DNA of 64,000 nt from Raineyella sp964402325 (lineage in GTDB: Bacteria > Actinomycetota > Actinomycetes > Propionibacteriales > Propionibacteriaceae). Numbering within the stretch: position 1 is the first letter of the stretch; each line of letters starts with the position of its first letter. This document shows positions 1 through 8,596 of the stretch, one piece after another. The DNA lies in the NCBI GenBank assembly GCA_964402325.1, contig CAYOBI010000004.1, positions 1-64,000 on the forward strand, in the 5' to 3' direction. The notes under the pieces are model-generated. The model was not told the origin of the DNA. It was given only the letters and a program-made list of their open reading frames with translations, and did not search any database. The position numbers and the translations under genes were made by a program.

Positions 1-1
1 T

Positions 2-409
2 GCCCTGGGACGCGAGCCCGAGCTGGCCGAGATCGCCGCCGAGATGGGTCTGGAGGAGGAGAAGGTCGTCGACCTGATCCGCTTCGGGCACGACCACGTC
101 AGCCTCGACGCGCCGGTGGAGCAGGACGGTGACACGGCCCTGGGCGACCTGATCGCCCGAGAACCGATGCCCGGCCCCGACGAGGTGGTCCTGGACGCGG
201 AGGACCACGCCTTCCTCGAGGAACTGCTGTCCACCCTCGACGACCGTTCGGCCGATGTCGTACGGCGCCGCTACGGTCTGCTCGACGGCCGCCAGGCCAA
301 GCTCGCCGACATCGGCGCGGTCTGGGGCATCACCGCCGAGCGGGTCCGCCAGATCGAACGGCACGCCATCACCCAGCTGCGCGTCCGCAGTGAGGAGATG
401 GCTGCCTGA
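2..409 (+). CDS. RNA polymerase sigma factor, sigma-70 family (C-terminal part)
   Basis: The 135 visible codons are open from the left window edge, so the start lies outside. They cover the end of region 3 and all of region 4 of a primary-type sigma factor, the part that recognises the -35 element. Region 4.1 reads FLEELLSTLDDRSADVVRRR and the region 4.2 helix-turn-helix reads ITAERVRQIERHAITQLR, which is strongly conserved in SigA/HrdB/SigB-type factors. The protein ends a few residues after region 4.2, as usual for the family. Whether it is the housekeeping factor or a group 2 paralogue cannot be decided from this fragment. Confidence 0.9.
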   Translation, partial: ALGREPELAEIAAEMGLEEEKVVDLIRFGHDHVSLDAPVEQDGDTALGDLIAREPMPGPDEVVLDAEDHAFLEELLSTLDDRSADVVRRRYGLLDGRQAKLADIGAVWGITAERVRQIERHAITQLRVRSEEMAA

Positions 410-439
410 CAACCGACCAGGCGTCGGTCGCTACGAGAG

Positions 440-488
440 GATCCGGCCGGGGAGGCGGTGCCCAGTGCACCGCTTCCCCGGCCGGATC
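440..488. terminator. Strong bidirectional hairpin between sigma factor and tesB
   Basis: Two 22-nt arms (440-461 and 467-488) pair with a single G-T mismatch around the 5-nt loop CCAGT. The hairpin lies between two convergent genes, 31 nt past the sigma factor stop and 17 nt past the tesB stop. There is no T-tract, which is common for terminators in GC-rich actinobacteria. Confidence 0.8.
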
Positions 489-504
489 GCGTTCCCGGGG
501 CCGG

Positions 505-1380
505 TCAGGCCCGGCGGATCAGTCCCTCCTGGGCCTGGGTCGAGACCAGTTCACCGTTCTGGAAGATCCGCCCGAGGGCCAGCCCGACGGCCATCGACGC
601 CGAGGGCGAGACCTGCTCGAAGAGCAGCCAGTCGTCCACCCGGAACGGCCGGTGGAACCAGGTCGAATGGTCCAGCGACACCGCGAGCAGCTCCGGGCTG
701 AAGCTCAGCCCGTGGCTGACCAACGTCGTGCTCAGCAGTGACACGTCCGACAGGTAGGCCAGGATGCAGTCGTGCAGCCGCTGGTTGACCACCGGATCCG
801 CGCCGACGTCCGGGATCCGCCCGTTCGTGCGGTACCAGAAGCGCTGAGCGGACGGGTGCGCGGCGTGCTCCTTCGCCTCGCCGACCCAGCGGATGTCCAG
901 CACACCCCACTCCTCGTCGACGTCGAGGAACGGCAGGCCCATCCGCCGGTAGACCTGCTCGGTCTCCGGCCCACCGTCGAGGCGGTGACACTCGTCCGGC
1001 CCGGGGATGCCCGGCGGCAGCGAGTCCTGGTGCTCGAGCCCCTCCTCCGGGATCTTGAACGAGGCGGACAGCCGGAAGATCTGCTTGCCGTGCTGCTTCG
1101 CGGTGACAGAGCGGGTGGTGAACGTACGGCCGTCCCGTTCCGAGGAGACGTAGTAGATCAGCGGGGCGTCGTACTGTCCCGGCCGGAGGAAGTAGGCGTG
1201 CAGGGAGTGCACCCGGCGCTCCAGCGGCACGGTGAAGTAGGCCGCGGCCAAGGCCTGGGCGAGCACCTGTCCCCCGAACACCCGTTGCAGTCCCGACTGC
1301 GGGTTGCGTCCCCGGTAGAGACCGAACTCGATCTCCTCCAGCCGCATCAGGTCGACGAGGTCTTGGATGCTCTTGGGCAC
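505..1380 (-). CDS. tesB: Acyl-CoA thioesterase II (TesB family)
   Basis: This 291-residue cytoplasmic enzyme hydrolyses medium- and long-chain acyl-CoA to free fatty acid and CoA. It has the double-hotdog layout of TesB. The first half carries FGGQVLAQAL and HAYFLRPGQ; the second half carries LDHSTWFHRPFRVDDW, with the catalytic Asp, and STQAQEGLIR, with the catalytic Gln near the C-terminus. Length matches the family (about 285-290). The GTG start has a GGAAGG ribosome binding site 8 nt upstream that lies in the last codons of the PAC2 gene, so the two genes are probably translationally coupled in one operon. Confidence 0.93.
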   Translation of the reverse strand: MPKSIQDLVDLMRLEEIEFGLYRGRNPQSGLQRVFGGQVLAQALAAAYFTVPLERRVHSLHAYFLRPGQYDAPLIYYVSSERDGRTFTTRSVTAKQHGKQIFRLSASFKIPEEGLEHQDSLPPGIPGPDECHRLDGGPETEQVYRRMGLPFLDVDEEWGVLDIRWVGEAKEHAAHPSAQRFWYRTNGRIPDVGADPVVNQRLHDCILAYLSDVSLLSTTLVSHGLSFSPELLAVSLDHSTWFHRPFRVDDWLLFEQVSPSASMAVGLALGRIFQNGELVSTQAQEGLIRRA

Positions 1381-1383
1381 CGA

Positions 1384-2301
1384 TCATCCTTCCGGGGTGT
1401 CACCGTCCCCCGTGTCGCGGCGACGGTCGTGTTCGGCCAGAAATCGTTCGAACTCCTCGGCGAGCTCGTCCGCGCTGGGCAGGTCGCCCACCAGCGTGCG
1501 GAACTCGTCGTAGTTCGACTCCAGGATGGACACTACCGCCGGACCGTTCTCCGTCGCGGCGACCTGCTGGTCGATTTCGGCACGATTCGCCATCGCCCGC
1601 TCCTCCAGCTCCGCGGGCACCAGGTTGAGCCCGCAGGACGCCTGGATCGCCTCCAGCGCGGCCAGGGCAGAGGCCACGTGCTCCGACTTGCCCAGGTAGT
1701 AGGGCACACACACGTCGATGCCCAGGGTCCGATGGCCCTTCTCGGCGAGCACCGCCTCCAGGTACGTGCCGAACGTCGCCATCACCGACAGCGAGCCGCT
1801 GAACGGGTCCCACGGATGCAGCACCAGCTCCGGGTCCGGGGAATGGGTGAAGACCTGCGGCGGCCGGGTGTGCGGGACCCGCATCGGCAGCCCGGTGACG
1901 TCGACCGTCAGGCGTACGTCCAGGGCGGCGATCAGTTCGAGCACTGCGGCGACCGCACGGTCCCAGAGCAGCATCGGCTCCGGGCCGACCAGGGCCAGGA
2001 AGGTCTCCCCTGCCGCATCGGTCATCGCGTGCAGCACCAGTTCCGGGGCGGGGGTGCGGGTAAAGTGGCCGTCCTCGAAGTCGAGCTCCGGACGCCGGTC
2101 GGCGTACTGGGTGAGCAGGTCGAGGTCGAACCGGGCCAGCGGGCGCTGGCTGCACAGCCCGAGCAGGTGATCCCCGAGGACCTGCTGCAGCTGCCCCGCG
2201 CTGCCCGCGCCGTCCAGCAGAAGCAGCAGCGCAGGGCGCTTCCCGGCCAGCTCGGCCCAGCCGTCGCGGTGGGTCCGGTAGAGCGGGAGGGATGCGGACA
2301 T
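1384..2301 (-). CDS. PAC2 family protein
   Basis: A 305-residue protein of the PAC2 superfamily, named after proteasome assembly chaperone 2. The N-terminal half (LLLLLDGAGSAGQLQQ) and the LTVDVTGLPMRVPHTRP segment near residue 130 are typical of actinobacterial PAC2 proteins; the C-terminal part (from about 250) is acidic and helical. The biochemical role in bacteria is not established. ATG at 2301 was preferred because TACTGT lies 7 nt upstream, as in a leaderless promoter; GTG at 2310 is an alternative. Its stop lies 3 nt before the start of tesB, which argues for one transcript. Confidence 0.8.
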   Translation of the reverse strand: MSASLPLYRTHRDGWAELAGKRPALLLLLDGAGSAGQLQQVLGDHLLGLCSQRPLARFDLDLLTQYADRRPELDFEDGHFTRTPAPELVLHAMTDAAGETFLALVGPEPMLLWDRAVAAVLELIAALDVRLTVDVTGLPMRVPHTRPPQVFTHSPDPELVLHPWDPFSGSLSVMATFGTYLEAVLAEKGHRTLGIDVCVPYYLGKSEHVASALAALEAIQASCGLNLVPAELEERAMANRAEIDQQVAATENGPAVVSILESNYDEFRTLVGDLPSADELAEEFERFLAEHDRRRDTGDGDTPEG

Positions 2302-2368
2302 GTTCCCCACAGTACCCGCACCCCGCCTGCCGGGGCCGGTTCAGGCGGGCCGGTTCAGGCGGGCGGGT

Positions 2369-5300
2369 TCAGCCAGTGGCCCGTTCGATCGCGAGGCGGA
2401 CCCGCTTGGCGGAGATCGTCATCCGGGTGCCGAGGGTCTGGGCGAACAGGCTGACCCGCAGCTCCTCCAGCATCCAGCCGATCTCCTCGACGTCGGCGGG
2501 GAGCCGCCCGGGCGGTTGGCGCGCGCACAGGTCGGCGTACGCGTCCTCGAGGACGTTCACCGTGTCCATCTCCCGGCGGTCGCGGGCGGCGGCGGCCGGC
2601 AGGGCCGCGATCCGGGCGACGATCGCCTTCAGGTAGACCGGGAGCCGCTGGAAGTACGGGTCGTCGGTGGCCGCGATGAAGCCCGGGAACACCAGGGCGG
2701 CCCGCTGCTCGGTGACGTCGGCGCGCACCTCGGCGTCCGCGACCGTGGCCAGCGCGAGGCTGATCTGCTGGTCGGCCCGGAGCACCTCGGCGGCCACCGC
2801 GACCACCCGACGCATGTGGTCGGCGTTGTCCTGGCGGACGGTGTCGCACAGGGCGGCGAAGGCCCGCTCGTCACGGACGTCGGTCGGGTCGACGGCGCGG
2901 GCGACGAGGTCGCCGACCGACTTCAGCCGGGCATCGGCGAGCAGGTCGGGGACGGTGGCGTACGGGCTGGAACCGAGGGCGAACTTGTCCGGGTTGGGCA
3001 GGTGGGAGACCACCCAGCGGGTCGGGTCGGGCGTGTTGAGCAGGACCAGCCGGCGCAACCCGGCCCGGTGGCTGGTCGCGGCGTGGGCGACGGTGTCCTG
3101 GACGACGCTGGCGACGGTGGCTCCCTCGTCGGCCAGTGCCGGGTGGCCGGTGGCCCGGGTACCGCCGCGCTCGACGGTCACCTCGCGCGGCAGGGTGCCG
3201 AACGTCCAGGTGACCGATCCGGCGTGTCCGGCCGCCCGGGAGGCCTTCGACAGGGTCGCCGCCACCGAGCGGGTGTGCTCCTGCTGGAGGGCGGCCAGGT
3301 CCTTGCCGCGGGCCATCTCGACCTCGGTGGCCGGGCCCTTGCCGCCGCCCCCGTCGGCGCGGACGACGACGAAGGTGACCCGCAGGTGGTCGGGCAGCCG
3401 GTCCGCATCCCAGTCACCGGGCGCGACCCGGAGGCCCACGTCGGCGGCCAGCCGTCGCCCGAGCGCGGCGGTGAGCGAGCGGGCCGTCGGGTCGACCTCC
3501 CCGGTGCGGACGTCCTGGTCCAGCTCGGCCAGCAGTCGTCGGGCCCAGTCGGGGGCCGGCACCACCCGGGTGCGCTGGGCCTTCGGCAGGGACCGGATCA
3601 GCTGGGTGACCAGCTCGAGGCGCAGCCCGGGCACCTGCCAGGAGAACGGGGCGGCGGGCAGTTCGCTGAGGATCGGCAGCGGGACCCGTACGCTCACCCC
3701 GTCGGCGCCGGCGCCGGGGTCGAAGACGTACTCGACGGCCAACGAGTGCTCCCCCACCTGCCAGGTGTCGGGGAAGTCGCCGGCCCTGCCGAGGTCGGCG
3801 GTGTCCTGGACCATGTCCTCGAGGGCCAGGTCGAGGAAGGCGTCCTCCTCGCGGCGCTTGGTCCGCCACCAGGCGTCGAACCCGGCCACGGTGCACACGT
3901 CGGCCGGGATCCGGGCGTCGTAGAAGTCGAAGATGGCCTGGTCGTCGACGACGATGTCGCGGCGGCGGGTGCGTTCCTCGAGTTCCTCGGCGCGGCGACG
4001 GGTCTCCTCGTTGCGGGACCAGAAGTGGTGCCGGGTGTGCCACTCCCCCTCGACCAGGGCGGAGCGGATGAAGATCTCCCGGGCGGCTACCGGGTCGACG
4101 CCCGCGTACGACACCTGGCGGCGGGCGATCACCGGCACCCCGTACAGGCTGGCGGTCTCGTACGCCACCGCCTGGCCGGCGCGCATCGACCAGTGCGGCT
4201 CGGCGTAGTGCCGCTTGAGCAGGTGGCCGCCGACCTCCTCGACCCATTCGGCGCGGATCCCCGCGACGGTGTGGGCCCACAGCCGGGTGGTCTCGACCAC
4301 CTCGTTGGCCATCACCAGCTCCGGCGGATGCTTGGCGAGGGCGGAGCCCGGGTTGATCGCGAACCGGGTGCCCCGGGCCCCGAGGTACTCCCGCGGGCCG
4401 CGACGGACCCGGCCCCGGCCGTCGCGCGGCCGGTTCTTCTTCTCGTCCTTGAGGTCCGCCAGCCCGATGTGCGACAGCAGGCCGGTCAGCACCGCGATGT
4501 GCACCCGGTCGGCGTCGGCCGTCTGCTGGTTGCGGTTCAGTCCCAGGTCGCGGCAGATATCGCGCAGCTGGTTCTGCAGGTCCTGCCACTCGCGGATCCG
4601 CAGGTGGTTGAGGTACTCGTCGCGGCACATCCGCCGGAAGGCGTTGCCGGACATCTCCCGCCGGCTGGCGGTCAGGTAGTCCCACAGCCGCAACAGCGCG
4701 ACGAAGTCCGATCCGTCCGATTCGGGGACCGGGCGGTCACCGGACCCCGAACCGGCGGTCGCGTCGTGGGCCACCATCGGCGCCCAGAACCGCCGGTGCA
4801 GCTGATCGGCCTTCTCCCGCTGCTCGCGCGGCCGCTCCCGGGGGTCCTGGATGGTCAGGCCGGCGACCAGCACGACCATCTCGCGCAGGCAGCCGTACTG
4901 CTCCCCGGCCAACAGCATCCGGCCCATCCGGGGGTCGAGCGGGATCCGGGCCAACCGGTGGCCGAGCCGGCTCAGTCGCGGCTGGGACCGGGTGGCCTGC
5001 GGGGCCAGCGCACCCAGTTCGTCGAGCAGCCGCATGCCGTCGGTGATCTGCACCGACTCCGGTGCCTCGACGAACGGGAAGCCCTCGATGTCACCCAGCC
5101 TGGCCTCGGCCATCTGCAGGATGACCGAGGCGAGATTGGTCCGCAGGATCTCCGGCTCGGTGAACTCGGGACGGGCCCCGTAGTCCTCCTCCGAGTACAG
5201 CCGGATGCAGATGCCCGCCGCGACACGGCCGCAGCGACCGGCCCGCTGGTCGGCCGAGGCCCGGGAGACGGGCTCGATCGGCAGCCGCTGGACCTTGGTC

Positions 5301-6193
5301 CGGGTGGAGTAGCGGGAGATGCGGGCGGTGCCGGGGTCGACGACGTAGCGGATCCCGGGCACGGTGAGCGAGGTCTCGGCGACGTTGGTGGCCAGCACGA
5401 TCCGCCGGCCGGCGTGCGGGGTGAACACCCGGTGCTGTTCGGCGGCGGACAGTCGGGCGAACAGCGGCAGCACCTCGGTGCGCGGCAGCTTCAGATCGGT
5501 GATCGCCTCGGCGGCGTCGCGGATCTCCCGCTCCCCGGAGAGGAAGACCAGGATGTCCCCGGAGCCCTCGGTCGACAGCTCGCGGATCGCGTCGCAGATG
5601 CCCTCGTTCTGGTCCTTCTCCACCGCGGCGCGGCCCTCGTCGTCCGCCCCGGCGTCGACCAGGGGACGGTAGCGCAGCTCGACGGGGTACGTACGTCCGG
5701 ACACCTCGATCACCGGGGCGTCGTCGAAGTGCCGGCTGAACCGCTCGGTGTCGATGGTGGCCGAGGTGACGATCACCTTGAGGTCGGGGCGGCGTGGCAG
5801 CAGCTGCTTGAGGTAGCCGAGCAGGAAGTCGATGTTCAGCGACCGCTCGTGGGCCTCGTCGATGATGATCGTGTCCCAGGACCGCAGGTCACGGTCATGG
5901 GAGATGCCGGCGAGCAGGATGCCGTCGGTCATCACGGTCAGGGCGGTCTCGCGCTGGGCCTTGCGGGTGAACCGCACCTGGTAGCCGACCTCGTCGCCGA
6001 GCTCGACCTCCAGCTCCTCGGCGATCCGTTCCGCGACCGTACGGGCGGCCAGGCGCCGCGGCTGGGTGTGCGCGATCCGCGTACGCCCCAGCCGCAGGCA
6101 CAGCTTCGGCAGCTGCGTGGTCTTGCCCGACCCCGTCTCCCCGGCCACGATCACGACCTGGGACTCCGACAGGGCGGCGGCGATGTCGTCCAC
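2369..6193 (-). CDS. hrpA: ATP-dependent RNA helicase HrpA (DEAH box)
   Basis: A large DEAH-box RNA helicase, 1274 residues from the GTG at 6193. Visible in order: Walker A GETGSGKTTQ (about residue 20), IIIDEAHERSLN (about 113), TSATIDTERFSRHF, the helicase C-terminal domain with ATNVAETSLTVPGIRYVVD and QRAGRCGR, then the helicase-associated, OB-fold and DUF3418 C-terminal parts that make HrpA long. In Escherichia coli HrpA rescues stalled ribosomes. The annotated start leaves only about 17 residues before Walker A, whereas the conserved lead-in (TFPAELPISAR) continues upstream in frame to a CTG at 6241 that overlaps the stop of the usp gene and has GGGGAGG 9 nt before it. The true start may therefore be CTG. 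Confidence 0.93.
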   Translation of the reverse strand: MDDIAAALSESQVVIVAGETGSGKTTQLPKLCLRLGRTRIAHTQPRRLAARTVAERIAEELEVELGDEVGYQVRFTRKAQRETALTVMTDGILLAGISHDRDLRSWDTIIIDEAHERSLNIDFLLGYLKQLLPRRPDLKVIVTSATIDTERFSRHFDDAPVIEVSGRTYPVELRYRPLVDAGADDEGRAAVEKDQNEGICDAIRELSTEGSGDILVFLSGEREIRDAAEAITDLKLPRTEVLPLFARLSAAEQHRVFTPHAGRRIVLATNVAETSLTVPGIRYVVDPGTARISRYSTRTKVQRLPIEPVSRASADQRAGRCGRVAAGICIRLYSEEDYGARPEFTEPEILRTNLASVILQMAEARLGDIEGFPFVEAPESVQITDGMRLLDELGALAPQATRSQPRLSRLGHRLARIPLDPRMGRMLLAGEQYGCLREMVVLVAGLTIQDPRERPREQREKADQLHRRFWAPMVAHDATAGSGSGDRPVPESDGSDFVALLRLWDYLTASRREMSGNAFRRMCRDEYLNHLRIREWQDLQNQLRDICRDLGLNRNQQTADADRVHIAVLTGLLSHIGLADLKDEKKNRPRDGRGRVRRGPREYLGARGTRFAINPGSALAKHPPELVMANEVVETTRLWAHTVAGIRAEWVEEVGGHLLKRHYAEPHWSMRAGQAVAYETASLYGVPVIARRQVSYAGVDPVAAREIFIRSALVEGEWHTRHHFWSRNEETRRRAEELEERTRRRDIVVDDQAIFDFYDARIPADVCTVAGFDAWWRTKRREEDAFLDLALEDMVQDTADLGRAGDFPDTWQVGEHSLAVEYVFDPGAGADGVSVRVPLPILSELPAAPFSWQVPGLRLELVTQLIRSLPKAQRTRVVPAPDWARRLLAELDQDVRTGEVDPTARSLTAALGRRLAADVGLRVAPGDWDADRLPDHLRVTFVVVRADGGGGKGPATEVEMARGKDLAALQQEHTRSVAATLSKASRAAGHAGSVTWTFGTLPREVTVERGGTRATGHPALADEGATVASVVQDTVAHAATSHRAGLRRLVLLNTPDPTRWVVSHLPNPDKFALGSSPYATVPDLLADARLKSVGDLVARAVDPTDVRDERAFAALCDTVRQDNADHMRRVVAVAAEVLRADQQISLALATVADAEVRADVTEQRAALVFPGFIAATDDPYFQRLPVYLKAIVARIAALPAAAARDRREMDTVNVLEDAYADLCARQPPGRLPADVEEIGWMLEELRVSLFAQTLGTRMTISAKRVRLAIERATG

Positions 6194-6237
6194 CCGCGCG
6201 CTGATCGGCAGCTCCGCGGGGAAGGTGATGGTGGGGG

Positions 6238-7161
6238 TCAGGAGGGCTGGCCTCCCCTGATCTCTTCCTCGTCCAGCGGACCGGTGTCCTCGGCGCGGTC
6301 ACGGATCAGCGCCAGCGGGCACTCGGCGTGGGCCATCACGCCGCGGACGACACCGCCGACGCCGAAGCCGGCCGTGGTGTGCACACCCAGCCAGAGCAGG
6401 TCCAGCTCGCGGGAGCGGGCGACCATCTCCTTGACCGGGTGACCCTGGACGACGTGGCTGGTGACGGTGACGTCGGGGTAGCGCTTCTGCAGCGGCTGGA
6501 GGAGTGCCTGGACGCCGCCCTCGGCAGCGGCGCCGGCCACGTCGACGGCATGCTCACCGGTGCGGCGGACCGCCCCGGGCACGTCCCAGACGTGGATGAC
6601 CTCGAGGCCCACGTTCCGCAGCGAGGCCTCGGCGAACGCGGCGGTGAGGGCCGCGGCGCCGTTGGCGGTTGCGTCGACCCCGACACCGATGCGCTCCTGG
6701 CGTCCGGTCGCGCCCGGCGAGGAGGCCGCGGAGATCATCACCACCGGGCAATGGGCGGTGGCTGCCACGCCGACGCTGGTCGACCCGACGAAGATCCGCT
6801 CCAGGCCGGACAGCGAACGCCGGCCGACGACGAGCAGGTCGGCGTTGCGGGACAGCTTCGTGAGCGCCGCGGTGGCATTGCCCATCACGACCTCGGTGCG
6901 GATCCGGTCGGCCGGGAACCCCTCGGCCTGCGCGGCCTCGGACGCCTCGTTGACGACCTGCATCCCGGCCTCGTGGAGCACGGACGGGTCGTACACGACT
7001 CCCCAGGCCCCGGCCAGGATCGCGTCGTCGACGACATGGGCGATCAACAGGTCGTCGCCCCGCAACTCTGCCGCCCCACGGGCGTACGAGAGGGCTCGGT
7101 TGGCGTCCGGAGATCCGTCGACACCGACCAGGACGACACCATGGGAAACTGACTCACTCAT
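6238..7161 (-). CDS. Universal stress protein, tandem UspA domains
   Basis: A 307-residue protein with two UspA domains (about 8-150 and 155-293). Domain 1 has the ATP-binding motif in VVGRRSLSGLERIFVGSTS; domain 2 has a weaker version around GVHTTAGFGVGGVVRGV. Two-domain ATP-binding Usp proteins of this size are typical of actinobacteria, and mycobacterial members such as Rv2623 belong to the dormancy/hypoxia response. AGGAGG lies 5 nt before the ATG. The next gene upstream (7186) encodes a PNPOx-like flavin protein on the same strand 24 nt away, so co-expression is likely. The downstream neighbour hrpA overlaps or abuts its stop. Confidence 0.92.
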   Translation of the reverse strand: MSESVSHGVVLVGVDGSPDANRALSYARGAAELRGDDLLIAHVVDDAILAGAWGVVYDPSVLHEAGMQVVNEASEAAQAEGFPADRIRTEVVMGNATAALTKLSRNADLLVVGRRSLSGLERIFVGSTSVGVAATAHCPVVMISAASSPGATGRQERIGVGVDATANGAAALTAAFAEASLRNVGLEVIHVWDVPGAVRRTGEHAVDVAGAAAEGGVQALLQPLQKRYPDVTVTSHVVQGHPVKEMVARSRELDLLWLGVHTTAGFGVGGVVRGVMAHAECPLALIRDRAEDTGPLDEEEIRGGQPS

Positions 7162-7185
7162 CTCTGCCTCCTGCTGTCGAGTCTG

Positions 7186-7599
7186 TCACTTCTCTTCGCG
7201 GTCCACCACGCGTCCACTGATTTCGCGCACCTGCACAGTGACGAAGAGATCACGGTCCCCCATCGCCCACGGCATCGGGCCGTCGGCGCGCAGGGCGGCG
7301 AGCTGGGCCTCGTCGGTCGGGGTGGACGAGACGCCCTGCAGCATCACGCTCCACCCGTTGCCGGTCGACACGTCGATGTCGTCCACCTGGAAGGACACCT
7401 CGCGACCCTCGGTGAGCTCGGCCAGCACCGACGACCGCGAGGTACGGAAGACCACCAGACCGTCGCGCACGACGTAGTTGACCGGCAGGATCAGCAGTCC
7501 CACCACCGGGGAGGTCCAGGCCACCCGGCCGACCTCCTGGGTCCGCAACAGGGCGCGACAGTCATCGGGGTCGAGCGCCGCGAACATGCCTTCGTGCAT
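7186..7599 (-). CDS. Pyridoxamine 5'-phosphate oxidase-like flavin-binding protein
   Basis: A 137-residue split-barrel protein of the PNPOx-like / NimA-like family. Recognisable stretches are CRALLRTQEVGRVAWTS at the N-terminus, then LPVNYVVRDGLVVFRTS and the middle strand VSFQVDDID. Such small proteins bind FMN, F420 or haem and usually act as reductases or ligand binders; the substrate cannot be predicted. A strong GGAGGAGG ribosome binding site precedes the ATG at 7599. It probably forms a two-gene unit with the downstream universal stress protein, a pairing known from actinobacterial stress regulons. Confidence 0.85.
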   Translation of the reverse strand: MHEGMFAALDPDDCRALLRTQEVGRVAWTSPVVGLLILPVNYVVRDGLVVFRTSRSSVLAELTEGREVSFQVDDIDVSTGNGWSVMLQGVSSTPTDEAQLAALRADGPMPWAMGDRDLFVTVQVREISGRVVDREEK

Positions 7600-7647
7600 G
7601 GTCCTCCTCCGTTTTTCCTCGACAGATCCTACTGGAGCCGGAGGGCC

Positions 7648-8565
7648 TCACTCGACCTCGAACGTGGTATGACCACCGAGCTTGTGCGCGAGTTCGTCGT
7701 CGATGCCGTCGGCGATGTCGCTGATGATCCGCACTGCCTGGTGCAGGTGGGCCGGGACGAACGGGTGGGTGAGCACCGACAGACTGGCGAACACCTTGTC
7801 CCGGACCAGGTGGAACTTGACCATCCGGGCGTCCGCGTTGAGGTCGTTGAGCACCTCCGCGGCCCGCGACCGGCCGGCGACGTCATGGACGATCACCGAG
7901 AACAGGATCAGTTCGCGCCCGTCGCGGCTGACCCGCAGGAAGAGCATCGCCGAGCCGACCCGCAGTGCGATGTCGCCCTCGTGGTCGCGCAGCGGGGCGT
8001 GGCCGAACATCTCGGTGAGCTCGGCCTCGACCATGGCGTTGAGGTGCCGGGTATCGACCGGGAGGACGGCCATCACGTCCTCGGCGTCGAACTCCGTCGA
8101 CCCGGACAGCGGCTCGGGTCGCGGGGTGAGCACCTCGGCCAGGTGGTCGGGGGCCAGGAACACCGGGTGCTGGACCCCGAAGACGTCCCGCAGCGCGCCG
8201 ACCGCGGCGGCGGCGAGCCGGTCGGAGGCCTCCTGGTCCATCTCCATCCAGAAGTTCGCCGTCGGGCGGGGCCCCTCGATGGTCGGCGCCGACCAACCCA
8301 GGCGTTCCATCAGGGCCAGCTCGTCCGACCCGAGCTGGTAGCCCTCGCCGAGCACCGAGTTGCTGGACGCCTCGGCCCGGATCGTCGTCCGGTCCAGGGC
8401 GGTGAACATGACGTACGGCACCTGGCTCTCGTCCACGGCCACGCAGCCGATGGTGAAGTCGGCGGAGTCGTCGATCACCGAGATCACCTCGGCGAGGCGC
8501 AGCTCGAACTCGTCCCAGGCCTGGGCGATGCTGCGATCGAGGTCGAAGTCTCCGTACTGGGGCAC
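7648..8565 (-). CDS. YbjN / TY-Chap domain protein
   Basis: A 305-residue acidic protein resembling the actinobacterial family described as T3SS (YopN, CesT) and YbjN peptide-binding chaperones. The N-terminal half (about 1-150) is a first alpha/beta domain; the C-terminal half contains the YbjN-like strands MLFLRVSRDGRELILFSVIV and ADARMVKFHLVRDKVFASLS followed by a long helix. No signal peptide or membrane segment is seen. The start is a GTG at 8565 without a clear ribosome binding site. It lies upstream of the flavin protein and usp genes on the same strand. Function is unknown beyond a proposed chaperone-like role. Confidence 0.7.
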   Translation of the reverse strand: MPQYGDFDLDRSIAQAWDEFELRLAEVISVIDDSADFTIGCVAVDESQVPYVMFTALDRTTIRAEASSNSVLGEGYQLGSDELALMERLGWSAPTIEGPRPTANFWMEMDQEASDRLAAAAVGALRDVFGVQHPVFLAPDHLAEVLTPRPEPLSGSTEFDAEDVMAVLPVDTRHLNAMVEAELTEMFGHAPLRDHEGDIALRVGSAMLFLRVSRDGRELILFSVIVHDVAGRSRAAEVLNDLNADARMVKFHLVRDKVFASLSVLTHPFVPAHLHQAVRIISDIADGIDDELAHKLGGHTTFEVE

Positions 8566-8596
8566 GGCCCGAAACTAGCGCACCGACGGGGGCACG

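Noticed and set aside
2300..6442. 1380-codon open frame on the plus strand opposite hrpA
   Set aside because: Antisense shadow of a GC-rich gene: no protein family features, repetitive Val/Gly/Gln/Arg composition, and hrpA motifs are unmistakable on the other strand.
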